Part shown: piece after piece, positions 19,793 to 31,018 of the stretch
Layout: each line of letters opens with the position of its first letter
Position numbering within the stretch: the first letter of the stretch is position 1
DNA from: Bathymodiolus japonicus methanotrophic gill symbiont
GTDB taxonomy: Bacteria > Pseudomonadota > Gammaproteobacteria > Methylococcales > Methylomonadaceae
Reading direction: 5' to 3'
Assembly (NCBI RefSeq): GCF_019721995.1
Contig: NZ_BLYC01000008.1
Span: 101,713 to 165,712 of the forward strand
Length of the DNA: 64,000 nucleotides
Position numbers and translations under genes: made by a program
Notes under the pieces: model-generated
Seen by the model: only the letters and a program-made list of their open reading frames with translations
The model's database searches: none
Told to the model about the DNA's origin: nothing

Positions 19793-20708
19793 CTCAGATA
19801 AATAATTTCCAAATTTGGAGCGCTTAAACTTAGGCGGTAACAACGAAATCTTCCCGCAATTTTTGCATAACACAAATCACTTTACTGGCATCATGCATAT
19901 AAGTGTTAAAAGTTTGCACAACTGAATCATGAAGATCTTCAAAAGTTTTAAAATACTTCATATGAGTCGAATCGCGTTTCGTATTTTTCCATAATTTCTC
20001 AATCGGATTAAAATCCGGCGAGAACGCAGGGAGACGTTCTACTGTCAAACGATCTACATTAGCTAACTTAAATTCCTTAATAACACCGCTTCCATGATAC
20101 GGGGCACCATCTTCAATTAGAATAATCTTGCCTTTATAATAAGCCAGCAATTGTGTTAAAAACTCAACATAGCTTTCACCATTAAAACGCCCAGATGTTT
20201 CAGCGTGTTGTAATATCATTGGCTTATAACTCTCGATTAAGACGTTGTCGGCAATAGAATATATCGCTTCCATAAAAAGCTTCTGTGTTGGATATTTCTC
20301 ATTTTTTAAGCTTTTAAGAATAGCTAAAAATTCTTGAGGCAGCCCAGCTTCTTTTAAAAGTCTAAGTGACTTTGGTTTTATCTCATAAGCCAATGATTCT
20401 CGGTATTGAAAACTCCCTCCTTCGAGTTCGATCGTACCAAACATTTTCAACCCTTTTCGAATCCCTGATGTTTTCACTGTGGGTTGCTCTCCTATTGGAG
20501 CCCAGGTTCGTGCCAATGAACCCCACATAGCAAATGACACCTCATCACCGAATAAAACGACACTCTTTTCTTCTACCGCCTTTTCCATAATGGCAGGCAA
20601 TGTTTCTTCCAGCCACGTTTTTCTTTCAAGCTCGTACTTTTCTTCTTCTTGGCGATCAGTCACAAAACGAGCTTTTTGATAACTGAAGCCCAGTTTTTTC
20701 ATTAGGCT
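19793..20708 (-). pseudogene. IS630-family transposase lacking its N-terminus
   Basis: Near-identical to the copy at 12498-13351, with all three catalytic regions present (stop at 19830). The N-terminal DNA-binding domain is missing because an IS4-B end (20709) abuts the codons for SLMKKLGFSYQKARF. The right end GTTTCTCAGATAAATAATTT starts after a TA in IS3 OrfA, the usual IS630 target. Confidence 0.85.
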
Positions 20709-21772
20709 CATCAGTGTTCCCCTATCAATTGATGCCGTGAGACTAACCTCGCCACAAGAGAGCTCATAAAGCACTGTAAAGACATTCCTGTTATTATTGC
20801 GTTTTGAACTGCCCGAATGGTATACGAGCTGATACGAGATATTCTTGCCTGGAAAAATAATGGATTCACAAAACGATCTCGTTTTTGAGCCTGTTGCTGC
20901 CTTATCTCCAGAGCCTCGCTATATTTTTTATCCGATGGATGAATCAATTCTGGCTGTTGTGTTTTTGAACTCTCTTCAAACACGCGCATTAAATTATAGC
21001 TCATTGCAGTCAGGCGCATTTGATTTTCAAGTGAGCGGGTATTGGAAGACCAACGCTGAAAATCAGGGAAACGGAGCCTAAGCGAAGTGATGATTTTTAG
21101 TCCGCGATAGCCGTAGGGCCGTTATTTTGTCGGAGTCTGAGCGTTAGCGAAGGTGGAGACAAAATAAAAGGCCATCCGACACGGCGTCAAGTCATTTGGA
21201 GCCTATGTTCCGACCCCTTGTTGGGTCGGGACGAGGTGACGAGGACGAATCGGGGCCGCCGGAGGCATAAGTGGTCGCGTTAAGTTTTTGCTGCTTGCTT
21301 GGGCTGGGATGCCCAAAACAAGCTTTCGCAAAAATAGCGACTCCCCGAGCTTTAGTTTCCTTGAAATTACTTTTAGTGTTATTGAATGTCTTTTCAATCG
21401 TCCATCGCTTGAAATACAGCATGGCAATGGTTCCAGGGTTAATAGTCATTGGCAAGGTTGTCACAAACCGGTGAAGTTTTCCGGTTTCTGGATCACGGTA
21501 ATCCACCACGTTAAATTTGATGCCCTTGTTTTCGTACACACTGTATGCTTCAACCCCTGTATTGATCTCATGGCGGGAGTCAAAAGGGATAGACTCAACC
21601 AGAGTCGCAATTGAATTTTCTTTTAGCATTGAAATCATGTAATTAGCATGTCGTTTCTGCCGATCCCACCAGACAAAGTCGGTGACGGCTTTATCGTAGA
21701 CATAGAGATGTTTCTGAGAGCTGTTATTTCCCTTGTTTTGCTTTTCAATATGATCTCGTAACACAGGTATTT
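20709..21772 (-). pseudogene. IS4-B fragment with S295 insertion
   Basis: Reverse-oriented IS4-B from its right terminal repeat (CATCAGTGTTCCCC at 20709) to about the middle of the transposase, where IS4-A sequence begins near 21773. S295 at 21054-21348 interrupts it. The codons on both sides (WSSN and KETK) join correctly once S295 is removed. Confidence 0.87.
21054..21348 (+). repeat. S295 structured repeat
   Basis: An exact 295-bp copy in IS4-B. Left flank GACCAA (C at -4), right flank GCTTTAG. Their junction equals the intact IS4-B sequence at 45876-45888 (reverse strand). Confidence 0.94.
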
Positions 21773-22410
21773 CTTGATTCAGATAATACGTGTACGTGGC
21801 GGCAAAGAGATTAAAGTGACTGTCAGCAGTGCACGATTAAAGGTGAGTTCTCACAGTAAAGAACGCTTTGTCATTGCCTTAAAATATGACGGTGAAAACG
21901 ACTATCGCTATTTAGTGGCGACAGACCTGACTTGGCGCACACAAGATATTATTCAAGCCTATACGTTGAGATGGCTGATTGAGGTTTTCTTTGAGGACTG
22001 GAAGCTTTATGAAGGATGGGGGCGTGAGGCCAAACAATTAGATGAAGAGGGATCAAGCCGTGGCCTGATTCTGAGTCTTTTGTTTGACCATTGCCTTCTC
22101 CTTCACCCAGAGCAAATAGCCCGCATTGAAAGCAAACTACCTGCGTATACCGTAGGAAGCTTACAGCGCAAGTCTCAAATGGATGTACTGCTTGAGTTCA
22201 TCACGTCATTGCTAGAGTTTCCAGATCCTGGTGATAAGCTGAAAGAGTTAGGTGAATTAATAAAGGATGTGTTTCAACTGATGTCATCAGGAAAACATAT
22301 GATTGGCAGAGATTTAGGGCGCTTAGAGCCAACACCATCATTAAAGTATTGTTCTGCTGGGTGAAGGTAAGAGTTTGATGGCAATGGGATGGAAAAACTT
22401 GAACATCGAG
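21773..22410 (+). pseudogene. IS4-A 3' fragment
   Basis: The C-terminal ~196 codons of the IS4-A transposase (including the YTLRWLIEVFFEDWK signature) and the right terminal repeat ending at 22410, fused on the left to IS4-B. TATAA at 22411-22415 is the probable right half of its target duplication. Confidence 0.87.
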
Positions 22411-22427
22411 TATAAAGGTTTTACCCT

Positions 22428-22707
22428 CGCTGAAAATCATGGAAACGTAGCTTAGCGAAGTGGTGATTTTTAGTCCCTGATAGGCGACAGGGCAATTCGC
22501 TGATTCGACGTGTGCTAGCAGCACGCGAGAGGAGCAAGAATTGCATTCCGAATAGCCGTCCAGCCAGTGAGGTAGTAATGACGAAGCGGCTTTTGTGCGT
22601 AGTCGTTGCGGACGCAGGGCGTTCAGGGCATCTCCCATCCGCTGCGTAGGTGAACGAATTATGGCGACAGGAGTCCCGGAATTTCGTGAGGTAGCATGGC
22701 GCGCCTG
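22428..22707 (+). repeat. S280 structured repeat
   Basis: An exact 280-bp copy. Left flank TACCCT (C at -4). It ends GGCGCGCCTG, 22 bp before the stop codon of the small secreted-protein gene on the opposite strand. Confidence 0.93.
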
Positions 22708-22728
22708 TGCTTTCTTTTGTAATTTTTT

Positions 22729-22941
22729 CTACTCGGCCATAGCAGCTAGATCCTTATCTAATTTCTTTACTGCCGCTTTTTGCTCTTCCGGGCTAATGTC
22801 TTTGGGAGGAGTGAATTCTTTGCCTCCTTGTTTGCAGGGAAACTGTTGATAGCTTTTTAAGCCATTTTCTTCGCATTCATAAATAGTTGCATGAACAAGC
22901 GATACAGCAAGTACCAGAATGAATATAGAGATGATTTTCAT
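22729..22941 (-). CDS. Small secreted protein, DUF4124-like
   Basis: About 70 residues: a signal peptide (MKIISIFILVLAVSLVHA) then YECEENGLKSYQQFPCKQGG. The last stretch resembles the Cys-x(n)-G-x-x-x-Y-x-x-x-P-C pattern of DUF4124-type periplasmic domains. I prefer the ATG at 22941 because GAGG lies 9 bp upstream; an in-frame ATG at 22956 is possible. The C-terminal half is charged and helical. Its role is unknown. It is transcribed divergently from dusA. Confidence 0.7.
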   Translation of the reverse strand: MKIISIFILVLAVSLVHATIYECEENGLKSYQQFPCKQGGKEFTPPKDISPEEQKAAVKKLDKDLAAMAE

Positions 22942-23145
22942 GGAGAGTATCCTCATGTGTACAATAGCGCAATATGTATTGGTTGTGAATATTTTGAGCC
23001 GTATCTTGCGGGTTGACTGTTAGTCTAATTATATGCCTATTCACTAGGCAGTGTAATGCTATTTTCTGAGCAACAAAATCACGCCTATTTTTTAATCTCT
23101 TGACCTATCTGACAATTACCAAATGACAAAAATAGCTTACGTAGT

Positions 23146-24132
23146 ATGACAAAAAATCTCTCTTTATTTGCAGCTCATAAGTTCTGCGTAGCGCCTATGC
23201 TGGACTGGTCAGATAGACACTGCCGTTATTTTCACCGGATATTGACTAGGCATGCAGTTTTATATACCGAAATGGTCACTACCGGGGCGTTATTAAATGG
23301 TGATATAGAGCGCCATCTTGGCTTTACTCGGCAAGAGCAGCCGGTGGCTTTGCAGTTAGGAGGAAGCTCGGCAAAAGAGCTGGCAACCTGTAGCAAAATG
23401 GCACAGGACTATGCTTATAATGAAGTTAATTTGAATGTCGGCTGCCCCAGTGACCGCGTGCAAAATGGTCGTTTCGGTGCCTGTTTGATGGCCGACCCTG
23501 AATTAGTTGCCGAATGTGTTGCTGCCATGCAAAACGCGGTAACTATTCCGGTTACGGTTAAGTCGCGCATCGGGATTGATGATCAGGATTCTTATCAGCA
23601 ACTGGCACACTTTATTAACACTATTGCAACCAGTGGTTGTCATACCTTTATTATTCATGCGCGCAAGGCCTGGCTTTCGGGACTTTCTCCTAAACAAAAC
23701 CGGGAGGTTCCACCCTTGCGTTATGATGTGGTGCAACAGATTAAGCAAGACTTTCCCGATCTGGAAATTATTATTAATGGTGGGATCACTACCCTGGAGC
23801 AAGCAGCAGGCTTTTTGACTAGTGTTGATGGCGTGATGATTGGTCGCGAAGCATACCACAATCCTTATCTCCTGGCCGAAGTGGACGCGATGATTTATCA
23901 GCAGCCAGCCAGACTTCAATCGCGGCATGAGGTGGTGAGTGCGATGCTACCTTATATACAGCAACAATTAGCGGCAGGCGTCCGCTTGCACAGTATTACG
24001 CGGCATATGCTGGGATTATTCCACGGCATTAAAGGTGCGCGAGCATGGCGCCGACACTTAAGTGAGAGCGGGCCTAGGGCAGGCGTAGATGAGAATGTTG
24101 TTTTAGAGGCATTAGAATTAGTGCAAGTATGA
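23146..24132 (+). CDS. dusA: tRNA-dihydrouridine(20/20a) synthase DusA
   Basis: A 328-residue FMN enzyme reducing U20/U20a in the tRNA D-loop. Seen: the N-terminal VAPMLDWSDRHCRYF (Dus opening), TEMVTTGALL, and NVGCPSDRVQNGRFGACLM with the catalytic Cys near residue 99. Also VKSRIGID, IHARKAWLSGLSPK, INGGI and the FMN phosphate region DGVMIGREAYHNPY. The MLDWSDRHC start and the HARKAWLxGLSPKxNR block are characteristic of DusA rather than DusB/C. It leads a compact co-directional run dusA-folE-hemH. Confidence 0.95.
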   Translation: MTKNLSLFAAHKFCVAPMLDWSDRHCRYFHRILTRHAVLYTEMVTTGALLNGDIERHLGFTRQEQPVALQLGGSSAKELATCSKMAQDYAYNEVNLNVGCPSDRVQNGRFGACLMADPELVAECVAAMQNAVTIPVTVKSRIGIDDQDSYQQLAHFINTIATSGCHTFIIHARKAWLSGLSPKQNREVPPLRYDVVQQIKQDFPDLEIIINGGITTLEQAAGFLTSVDGVMIGREAYHNPYLLAEVDAMIYQQPARLQSRHEVVSAMLPYIQQQLAAGVRLHSITRHMLGLFHGIKGARAWRRHLSESGPRAGVDENVVLEALELVQV

Positions 24133-24166
24133 TGTATACTAGCAAGCTATTTAATTTTAGAGGCGG

Positions 24167-24712
24167 ATGATGGAAGAGTATTTCAGTAAAATTATTGAAG
24201 AAATCGGTGAAGATGTGACGCGCGAGGGCTTAATTGATACGCCCAAGCGAGCCGCGAAAGCCTTTAAATTTTTAAATAATGGATATGAAAAAAACCTGGA
24301 AGAAGTGCTAAATGGTGCGATATTTGAGGCGGATACTGAGGATATGGTGATCGTAAAAGATATCGAGCTGTATTCTTTATGTGAGCATCATTTACTGCCA
24401 TTTGTGGGTAAGTGTCATATTGCTTATTTACCAGATGGACATGTACTGGGTTTATCTAAATTAGCTAGAATTGTAGATATGTATGCCCGACGTTTACAGA
24501 TTCAGGAAAGGCTCACCAAGCAAATTGCCGATGCTGTTGAAACCGCAGTGCATGCCAAAGGCGTGGCTGTGGTTATTGAGGCCAAGCATATGTGCATGAT
24601 GATGCGTGGTGTCGAAAAGCAAAATTCAGTGATGACCACATCGGTAATGACCGGAATATTCCGCAAAGAACACAGTACGAGAACTGAATTTTTAAGTTTA
24701 ATTAATCGCTAA
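24167..24712 (+). CDS. folE: GTP cyclohydrolase I
   Basis: A 181-residue type I enzyme making dihydroneopterin triphosphate from GTP, the first folate/pterin step. Zinc ligands are in [10 protein letters not shown] (Cys72, His75 region) and the later HMCMMMRGV (Cys near 142). TPKRAAKAF and [12 protein letters not shown] are family hallmarks. AGAGGCGG sits directly before an ATGATG pair, of which the first is annotated. The gene lies 34 bp after dusA and 15 bp before hemH, suggesting one transcript. Confidence 0.95.
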   Translation: MMEEYFSKIIEEIGEDVTREGLIDTPKRAAKAFKFLNNGYEKNLEEVLNGAIFEADTEDMVIVKDIELYSLCEHHLLPFVGKCHIAYLPDGHVLGLSKLARIVDMYARRLQIQERLTKQIADAVETAVHAKGVAVVIEAKHMCMMMRGVEKQNSVMTTSVMTGIFRKEHSTRTEFLSLINR

Positions 24713-24727
24713 TCAGGATGGTGGCGA

Positions 24728-25702
24728 GTGGGCTATAAAAAAAAGGCAATATTAATAGTTAACCTGGGTTCCCCCGGCAAGTTAACGACAGGTGCCGTAA
24801 GGCGGTTTTTACGTCAGTTTTTGAGCGGCCCCCGGGTGGTGAATTTACCGCGTTCACTCTGGTGGCTGATTTTAAACTTTCTTATATTGCCCTTTAGGCC
24901 GCGTAGATCAAAGAAAGCCTATGCTAAAGTGTGGGCAGAGCGCGGCTCACCATTAACCTATTTAACCCAGGATCTGACTGACAAAGTGGCGCAGCACTTT
25001 CAGCTAGAGCCCCAGGTGTCGGTACATATGGTCATGAGTTATGGTCAGCCCTCACTAAGCAAGCAATTACGCAAATTACGCCAGACGCAGTGTGAGCAAA
25101 TTAGCATTGTGCCTTTATATCCGCAATATTCGTCTACAACAACGGCCAGTGTGTTTGATGCGGTGGCAGCTGAATTAGTGCAATGGCGCTATATTCCAGA
25201 ATTAAATTTTATCAGTGATTACCATCAGCACCCTTTATACATCACCGGTATTGCTGATTCTATTCAACAATCCTGGGCTAGGCAGGGACGAGGAGAGTTA
25301 TTGCTGCTCTCATTTCATGGCTTACCTGATTTGCTGACCAAAAAAGGGGATCCATATTATTATCAGTGCTTGAGAACGGCGGAACTTATTGCGGCACAAT
25401 TAAATTTACAAGAGCATGGATGGCGCGTAGTGTTTCAGTCGCGCTTTGGCCGAGCAAAATGGTTACAGCCTTATTGCATAGAAACGTTAATGGCACTGCC
25501 TGGGGAAGGCATTAAAAATATCGACATCATCTGCCCTGGTTTTGCGGTAGATTGTCTGGAAACCCTGGAAGAAATCAATATGGCAAACCGGGATATCTTT
25601 ATTAAGGCAGGAGGAGAGCAGTATCAGTATGTTCCTGCCTTAAATGATTCTGATGCGAATGTACAGTTGATGTTAGCTTTGATTGACAGTAGAGGTAGTT
25701 AA
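24728..25702 (+). CDS. hemH: Ferrochelatase
   Basis: A 324-residue enzyme inserting Fe2+ into protoporphyrin IX, the last haem step. Seen: NLGSPGKLTTGAVRRFL at the N-terminus, PLYPQYSSTTTASVFD, the catalytic His in LSFHGLP (about residue 196) and the Glu in DCLETLEEI (about 278). It uses a GTG start at 24728 with AGGA 10 bp upstream; no better ATG exists. An IS701-like element begins 4 bp after the stop, so the native downstream region and terminator are displaced. Confidence 0.94.
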   Translation: MGYKKKAILIVNLGSPGKLTTGAVRRFLRQFLSGPRVVNLPRSLWWLILNFLILPFRPRRSKKAYAKVWAERGSPLTYLTQDLTDKVAQHFQLEPQVSVHMVMSYGQPSLSKQLRKLRQTQCEQISIVPLYPQYSSTTTASVFDAVAAELVQWRYIPELNFISDYHQHPLYITGIADSIQQSWARQGRGELLLLSFHGLPDLLTKKGDPYYYQCLRTAELIAAQLNLQEHGWRVVFQSRFGRAKWLQPYCIETLMALPGEGIKNIDIICPGFAVDCLETLEEINMANRDIFIKAGGEQYQYVPALNDSDANVQLMLALIDSRGS

Positions 25703-25706
25703 TAAA

Positions 25707-27088
25707 CTGAAGTTTCTTAGAAATTCATCAAGCAACCATTCACAATAAAACGGCTACCACCGAATTTACAGGGGAGCTGCTGTATTTGGGGCAAACCCTT
25801 TCAAAATCCGGATCCAAAGCCGCTTCGGCAATGATGCGGCGGATATCTGAAAATGCGAAACTGGCTCGCCCCTTCACTTTGTACCGACGTTCCGGATCGG
25901 TTTTTAAACGATCCGCGTAAATCCACGTCAGCGTTGTTGCCATCATACAGAAGTTCAAATGGTTGGTCACTGCCTGCGCATTTCGACACTGACTTTTATG
26001 GCTCCCTATGTCTTGCTTGAGCTCTTTGAACCCGGATTCGATTTTCCATCGCGCACCATAATACTCAATAATCTGTGTGACGGATAAACTTAGATCAGTC
26101 GTAAACAAAGCAATCCACTGTGTGCGACGAAACACCCAGACAACCTGAACGGGTCGTTTCAATGTTTTCAGCATGACAACGCGACTATAAGCCCTGACTT
26201 CACGCTGTTTTCCATAGAGATTCACGGTATACGATCGGGCCTTCGCTATCAGCCCCGGACGGGCTGATAGTCTCCAGAAGGCGCAGGGAAATTTGCCAAT
26301 CCGAAGTGCGCGATAGCGCGCGAGGGAGGCTAAAATTTTATCCCGAATAGCCGTAGAGCCATTTGTGGTAGCCATGACTGAGCTGCTTTGTGCTCAGTCT
26401 GTGGCGGACGCAGGGCGGCTGGAGCATCTCCTATTCGCTGCGTAGGTGAACGAATTACGGCGACAGGAGTCCCGGAATTTCGTGAGGTAGCATGGCGCGC
26501 CTGTTGTTGTACTGTTTTTGCCATGTCTGTGGCTGCCCCCAGACGCTGCCCGTACTTTTTATTCCGCCCCCTCTGCTTGGGTTTTCTTTTTTCTGGACGA
26601 TCGTACAGTACATTATTGCACCTTAACCTAGAGAGAATATTAAACCGGCTTCCGATAGCTTTGTAAACAGGCTTCCATAGGCCATTGTTGCCAAACCAGC
26701 TATCAGTGACTGTCAATATCGGAGCGGTGGAAAAATGTTCTGCAATTGCAATTGCAATCAGCATTTGAGCCGCCTGAGCCATCTTGGTCTGGAAAGGAAC
26801 GACATCACCTATTATCGTGGCGGTTTCTTTTTTTGCCTGAATTGTTTTTAAGGGCAGATAAAATCGGAAATCTAAAAATAAGCACGCCCAGCGACCTTTG
26901 ACCTGTTTCAGCAACCTTACCGATACAATATTTTGTGCCCATGGATATTTGCTTTGATTCGATTTGGCCGCGTGGTCAAAAATGGCTTCACAGCCGAAGA
27001 TATTCTTGCCTACTTTAGTGATAATGGAGTCATCCAGTGCAACCAATATGCGCCCATCTGTTTCAGGAGACGGAATCAGCTCCCAGAT
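25707..27088 (-). pseudogene. IS701-like element remnant (transposase truncated and interrupted)
   Basis: Reverse copy of the IS701-like element seen whole at 31019-32842. The right end CTGAAGTTTCTTAG lies at 25707. The catalytic region ALDDSIITKVGKNIFGCEAI (first Asp), TVTDSWFGNNG (second Asp) and the C-terminal YYGARWKIESGFKELK (Glu) are present. S260 at 26244-26503 splits it, and the N-terminus is missing because IS4-B begins at 27089. Unlike the 31-kb copy it keeps the reading frame in the FDHAAKSNQSKY region. Confidence 0.85.
26244..26503 (+). repeat. S260 structured repeat in IS701-like transposase
   Basis: An exact 260-bp copy starting CGCTATCAGCCCC, where the arm CTATCAGCCC pairs perfectly with GGGCTGATAG. 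Left flank GGGCCTT (C at -4), right flank TTGTTG. The empty site is at 32302-32314 (reverse). Confidence 0.95.
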
Positions 27089-28108
27089 CATCAGTGTTCC
27101 CATTGAAAGAAGAAGTACCTAAACAAAGCAGCCTATAACCTACCTGAAGGTAGCACCACTCGAATATTTCCATATTTTTGATTTTAATCACTTATAACAG
27201 CAAATAGACACTCTGTAGGCACCGTAAAAAAACAACAAATAATTTCAAATAAAGCTTGCAATTACCGAAAAAAATTTTCTAAAAATTTCCGTTTTAATCA
27301 CCTCATAAACGGATATCACCCATGCTTAAAGACCTACCACTCTCTGAACATATTCACCAACACTGCAATGAAAGTATGGAACGTGCCCTCGCTGAAAATC
27401 AGGGAAACGGAGCCTAAGCGAAGTGATGATTTTTAGTCCGCGATAGCCGTAGGGCCGTTGTTTTGTCGGAGTCTGAGCGTTAGCGAAGGTGGAGACAAAA
27501 TAAAAGGCCATCCGACACGGCGTCAAGTCATTTGGAGCCTATGTTCCGACCCCTTGTTGGGTCGGGACGAGGTGACGAGGACGAATCGGGGCCGCCGGAG
27601 GCATAAGTGGTCGCGTTAAGTTTTTGCCGCTTGCTTGGGCTGGGATGCCCAAAACAAGCTTTCGCAAAAATAGCGACTCCCCGCGTTAGCAGAGCGTCAT
27701 CCTTTGTGGGCTCGTTCATGCCCAGAGTTGAAGGATATCGACTTTATTCGCCTTGGGTTATTACGCTGTATCAGTGTAGTCGATAGTGGTCGCCATTTCC
27801 TCCAAACCAATGAACAGATTTATGGCCAGCTGCTTCCCCACTCAACGTATTTTAAATCACTGAAGTCGCATAGACGAACAAGTATGCTTGAGGCATTTGA
27901 ACAGCAGAGCTACCATCTTCACTCTGAAACACTGCTATCGCAAGGCATTGATTATCTTAAAGCATTCCCAGAACTTGACGAATACACCATAGAAGCAGCG
28001 GATGGACATTTTATTGATCATGCCTGCCATACTGAAAAAAACAGCAAGGGGAAAGTTTATGCGGCCGGGGGGATTTACGCGTTGAATCTCAGAAGTGGGT
28101 TGCTCAGA
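27089..28108 (+). pseudogene. IS4-B 5' part with S295 insertion
   Basis: The left terminal repeat CATCAGTGTTCCC lies at 27089. The transposase ATG at 27322 opens MLKDLPLSEHIHQHCNESME, broken after ERAL by S295 (27390-27684), then continues in frame through HPLWARSCPELKDIDFIRLG (TGG Trp, not the TAG of the 45-kb copy). It is cut at 28108 by a second S295, after which IS4-B sequence does not resume. Confidence 0.86.
27390..27684 (+). repeat. S295 structured repeat
   Basis: An exact 295-bp copy. Left flank GTGCCCT (C at -4), right flank GTTAGCAG; joined they equal the intact IS4-B at 44988-45000. The last base here is C where other S295 copies have A. Confidence 0.95.
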
Positions 28109-28403
28109 CGCTGAAAATCCTGGAAACGGAGCTTTAGCGAAGTGAAGATTTTTAGTCCGCGATAGCCGTAGGGCCGTTGTTTTGTCGGAGTCTGAGCGTT
28201 AGCGAAGGTGGAGACAAAATAAAAGGCCATCCGACACGGCGTCAAGTCATTTGGAGCCTATGTTCCGACCCCTTGTTGGGTCGGGACGAGGTGACGAGGA
28301 CGAATCGGGGCCGCCGGAGGCATAAGTGGTCGCGTTAAGTTTTTGCTGCTTGCTTGGGCTGGGATGCCCAAAACAAGCTTTCGCAAAAATAGCGACTCCC
28401 CGA
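28109..28403 (+). repeat. S295 structured repeat
   Basis: An exact 295-bp copy. Left flank GCTCAGA in IS4-B (C at -4). The right flank is M204 sequence, so this copy sits at a junction between two elements and probably took part in a deletion or recombination. Confidence 0.92.
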
Positions 28404-28514
28404 TACTTAATTCCCCTTAGGCAATAGCATTTGAAACGAATGAAAAGACTATTTTTTTCATATAGTTGTAGCATAGTTTCAATTGTACCATAAATAATTA
28501 TTGGGAAACTTCAG
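28404..28514 (-). repeat. M204 fragment
   Basis: The last 111 bp of M204 ending AAACTTCAG at 28514, bordered on the left by S295. It abuts the truncated MutS-like gene. Confidence 0.88.
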
Positions 28515-29016
28515 ATTTGTTTATTCCTATTGGTTTTTTCAGCTTATCACCTGCGGTCGCTATTTTTGTTGTGCCCATGATGTTGATTTACTTTCCCATT
28601 ATTGGTGGTTTTGACAGAGATAGCTGTATTAAGCCGCTACGGGAGGAATATAGAAAATCGAATGATCTGGGCAGAACTTTAGATGTGATAGGGCCGCTAG
28701 ATGAGCTAATCTCACTAGTCAAATACGCAGAAACAAATACCCACAACGTAGTCTTGCCTGAGTTGATTGATGCGGAACATCATAAAATCAGCCTAAAGAA
28801 TGCAAAAAATCCAGTGTTAAGCAAAGTTGATGCAGCTTATGTCGGTAATGACTTTGCTATCGATGAGGGAAAGCTGGTGCTTATTACTGGGCCGAATAGC
28901 GGCGGGAAAACAGCTTTTTGTAAAACCGTAACCCAGATTCAATTATTGGCGCAGATTGGTAGCTATGTGACTGCAGACTCTGCGACATTAACCGTCGCAG
29001 ATAAAATTTTCTATCA

Positions 29017-30806
29017 CTCGATGTTCAAGTTTTTCCATCCCATTGCCATCAAACTCTTACCTTCACCCAGCAGAACAATACTTTAATGATGGTGTTGGCT
29101 CTAAGCGCCCTAAATCTCTGCCAATCATATGTTTTCCTGATGGCATCAGCTGAAACACATCCTTTATTAATTCACCTAACTCTTTCAGCTTATCACCAGG
29201 ATCTGGAAACTCTAGCAATGACGTGATGAACTCAAGCAGTACATCCATTTGAGACTTGCGCTGTAAGCTTCCTACGGTATACGCAGGTAGTTTGCTTTCA
29301 ATGCGGGCTATTTGCTCTGGGTGAAGGAGAAGGCAATGGTCAAACAAAAGACTCAGAATCAGGCCACGGCTTGATCCCTCTTCATCTAATTGTTTGGCCT
29401 CACGCCCCCGCTGTCAGCCCCGGACGGGCTGATAGTCTCCAGAAGGCGCAGGGAAATTTGCCAATCCGAAGTGCGCGATAGCGCGCGAGGGAGGCTAAAA
29501 TTTTATCCCGAATAGCCGTAGAGCCATTTGTGGTAGCCATGACTGAGCTGCTTTGTGCTCAGTCTGTGGCGGACGCAGGGCGGCTGGAGCATCTCCTATT
29601 CGCTGCGTAGGTGAACGAATTACGGCGACAGGAGTCCCGGAATTTCGTGAGGTAGCATGGCGCGCCTGCATCCTTCATAAAGCTTCCAGTCCTCAAAGAA
29701 ACCTCAATCAGCCATCTCAACGTATAGGCTTGAATAACATCTTGTGTGCGCCAAGTCAGGTCTGTCGCCACTAAATAGCGATAGTCGTTTTCACCGTCAT
29801 ATTTTAAGGCAATGACAAAGCGTTTTTTACTGTGAGAACTCACCTTTAATCGTGCACTGCTGACAGTCACTTTAATCTCTTTGCCGCCACGTACACGTAT
29901 TATCTGATCAATGCCTTTGTTAATCGAATTAAAGTAGCTCTCGACTGACCTTATTCTACCTCTATATTCAATATTTTGGTTTTTACGTAATTGGCTAATC
30001 ACCTGCGAGCCTCCAGATTCTTTAGCGGCTTCGTCCATAAAGGCTTTTTCACCATACAGCGCATCAGCCAGTACGCCTTTAATTTTAATCAGGCTATGCG
30101 CAACTTTAAACTCTTTTAATAAGCCTAATGCAATCTCTGTTTTGGTCGGGTAGGCACTGTCACGTTCAGGCTTAATAGGCCGATCTTTTTTTGCTATACC
30201 GCTCTTTTTCAACCGTTTATCTTCTTTATCCCACTGCTTTAAGGCTGGATCCGGCATATAAAAGAAAAAACCGACAGGCACTGTAATGGATGAGGTAACT
30301 AGCAGCAATAATACTATCGTTTGTCCATTAACATACCCGCCGGAGCCTTTGTGTTTCTGCTTGTAAACCTTATAAATACGTTTTGTAGACTTAGATCGTG
30401 CTCGGTCTGATTCATCAAAGGCCAACACACCTTCAGTAATGCCATAACGTTTTAAAATTAAGACCACACTCACCCGTAGCAACCAGTCCCAGGGTATACT
30501 TGCTTTACGAAACACCCAGGATAATGCGGCTACTTTGCAATCTCCAAGGCTTGCTCGCTCAAACTTAGCCCAGCAAACAGAGTTCATTAGCAGTATGCAC
30601 GTTAAACAAGTGCCCAACCAAGCGGCTTGAATCCGTGTCAAAGCGGCTCCGGGTTTTAGCTGATTGAGCGCATCATTTAAATCGTCAATATAGCTTTGGA
30701 TAAAGGTGGCTGGGGCATTCATTAACATGGGCTTACACCGATAAAATTACAACAACCTCAGAATACCTGATTTTACCTTCTCAATATCAAAAACTTGAAC
30801 ATCGAG
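29017..30806 (-). mobile_element. IS4-A copy with S260 in its transposase
   Basis: Both terminal repeats are present and the 5-bp duplication TATCA lies on each side (29012-29016, 30807-30811). Without S260 it is 1530 bp. The transposase (start at 30728 on the reverse strand) is cut by S260 at 29409-29668; the C-terminal part continues at 29063-29408. It interrupts the MutS-like gene. Confidence 0.93.
29409..29668 (+). repeat. S260 structured repeat in IS4-A
   Basis: An exact 260-bp copy. Left flank CACGCCCC (C at -4), right flank CATCCTTC; joined they equal the intact IS4-A (1927-1938 reverse). No duplication. Confidence 0.95.
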
Positions 30807-31018
30807 TATCAGGCGCCGGAAATAAGTCAGCTAGATGATGGCGAAGGCCGCTTTGGCACCGAATTAAAACGTACCAAAGCAGTATTTCTGGCATCAACAG
30901 CAAAAAGCATGGTGGTACTGGATGAGTTATCCGAAGGCACTACGTTTGAAGAAAAAATGGAGACCTCGGCAAATGTGCTGAATGGCTTTTATCAAAAAGG
31001 CAATAACACAATATTAAT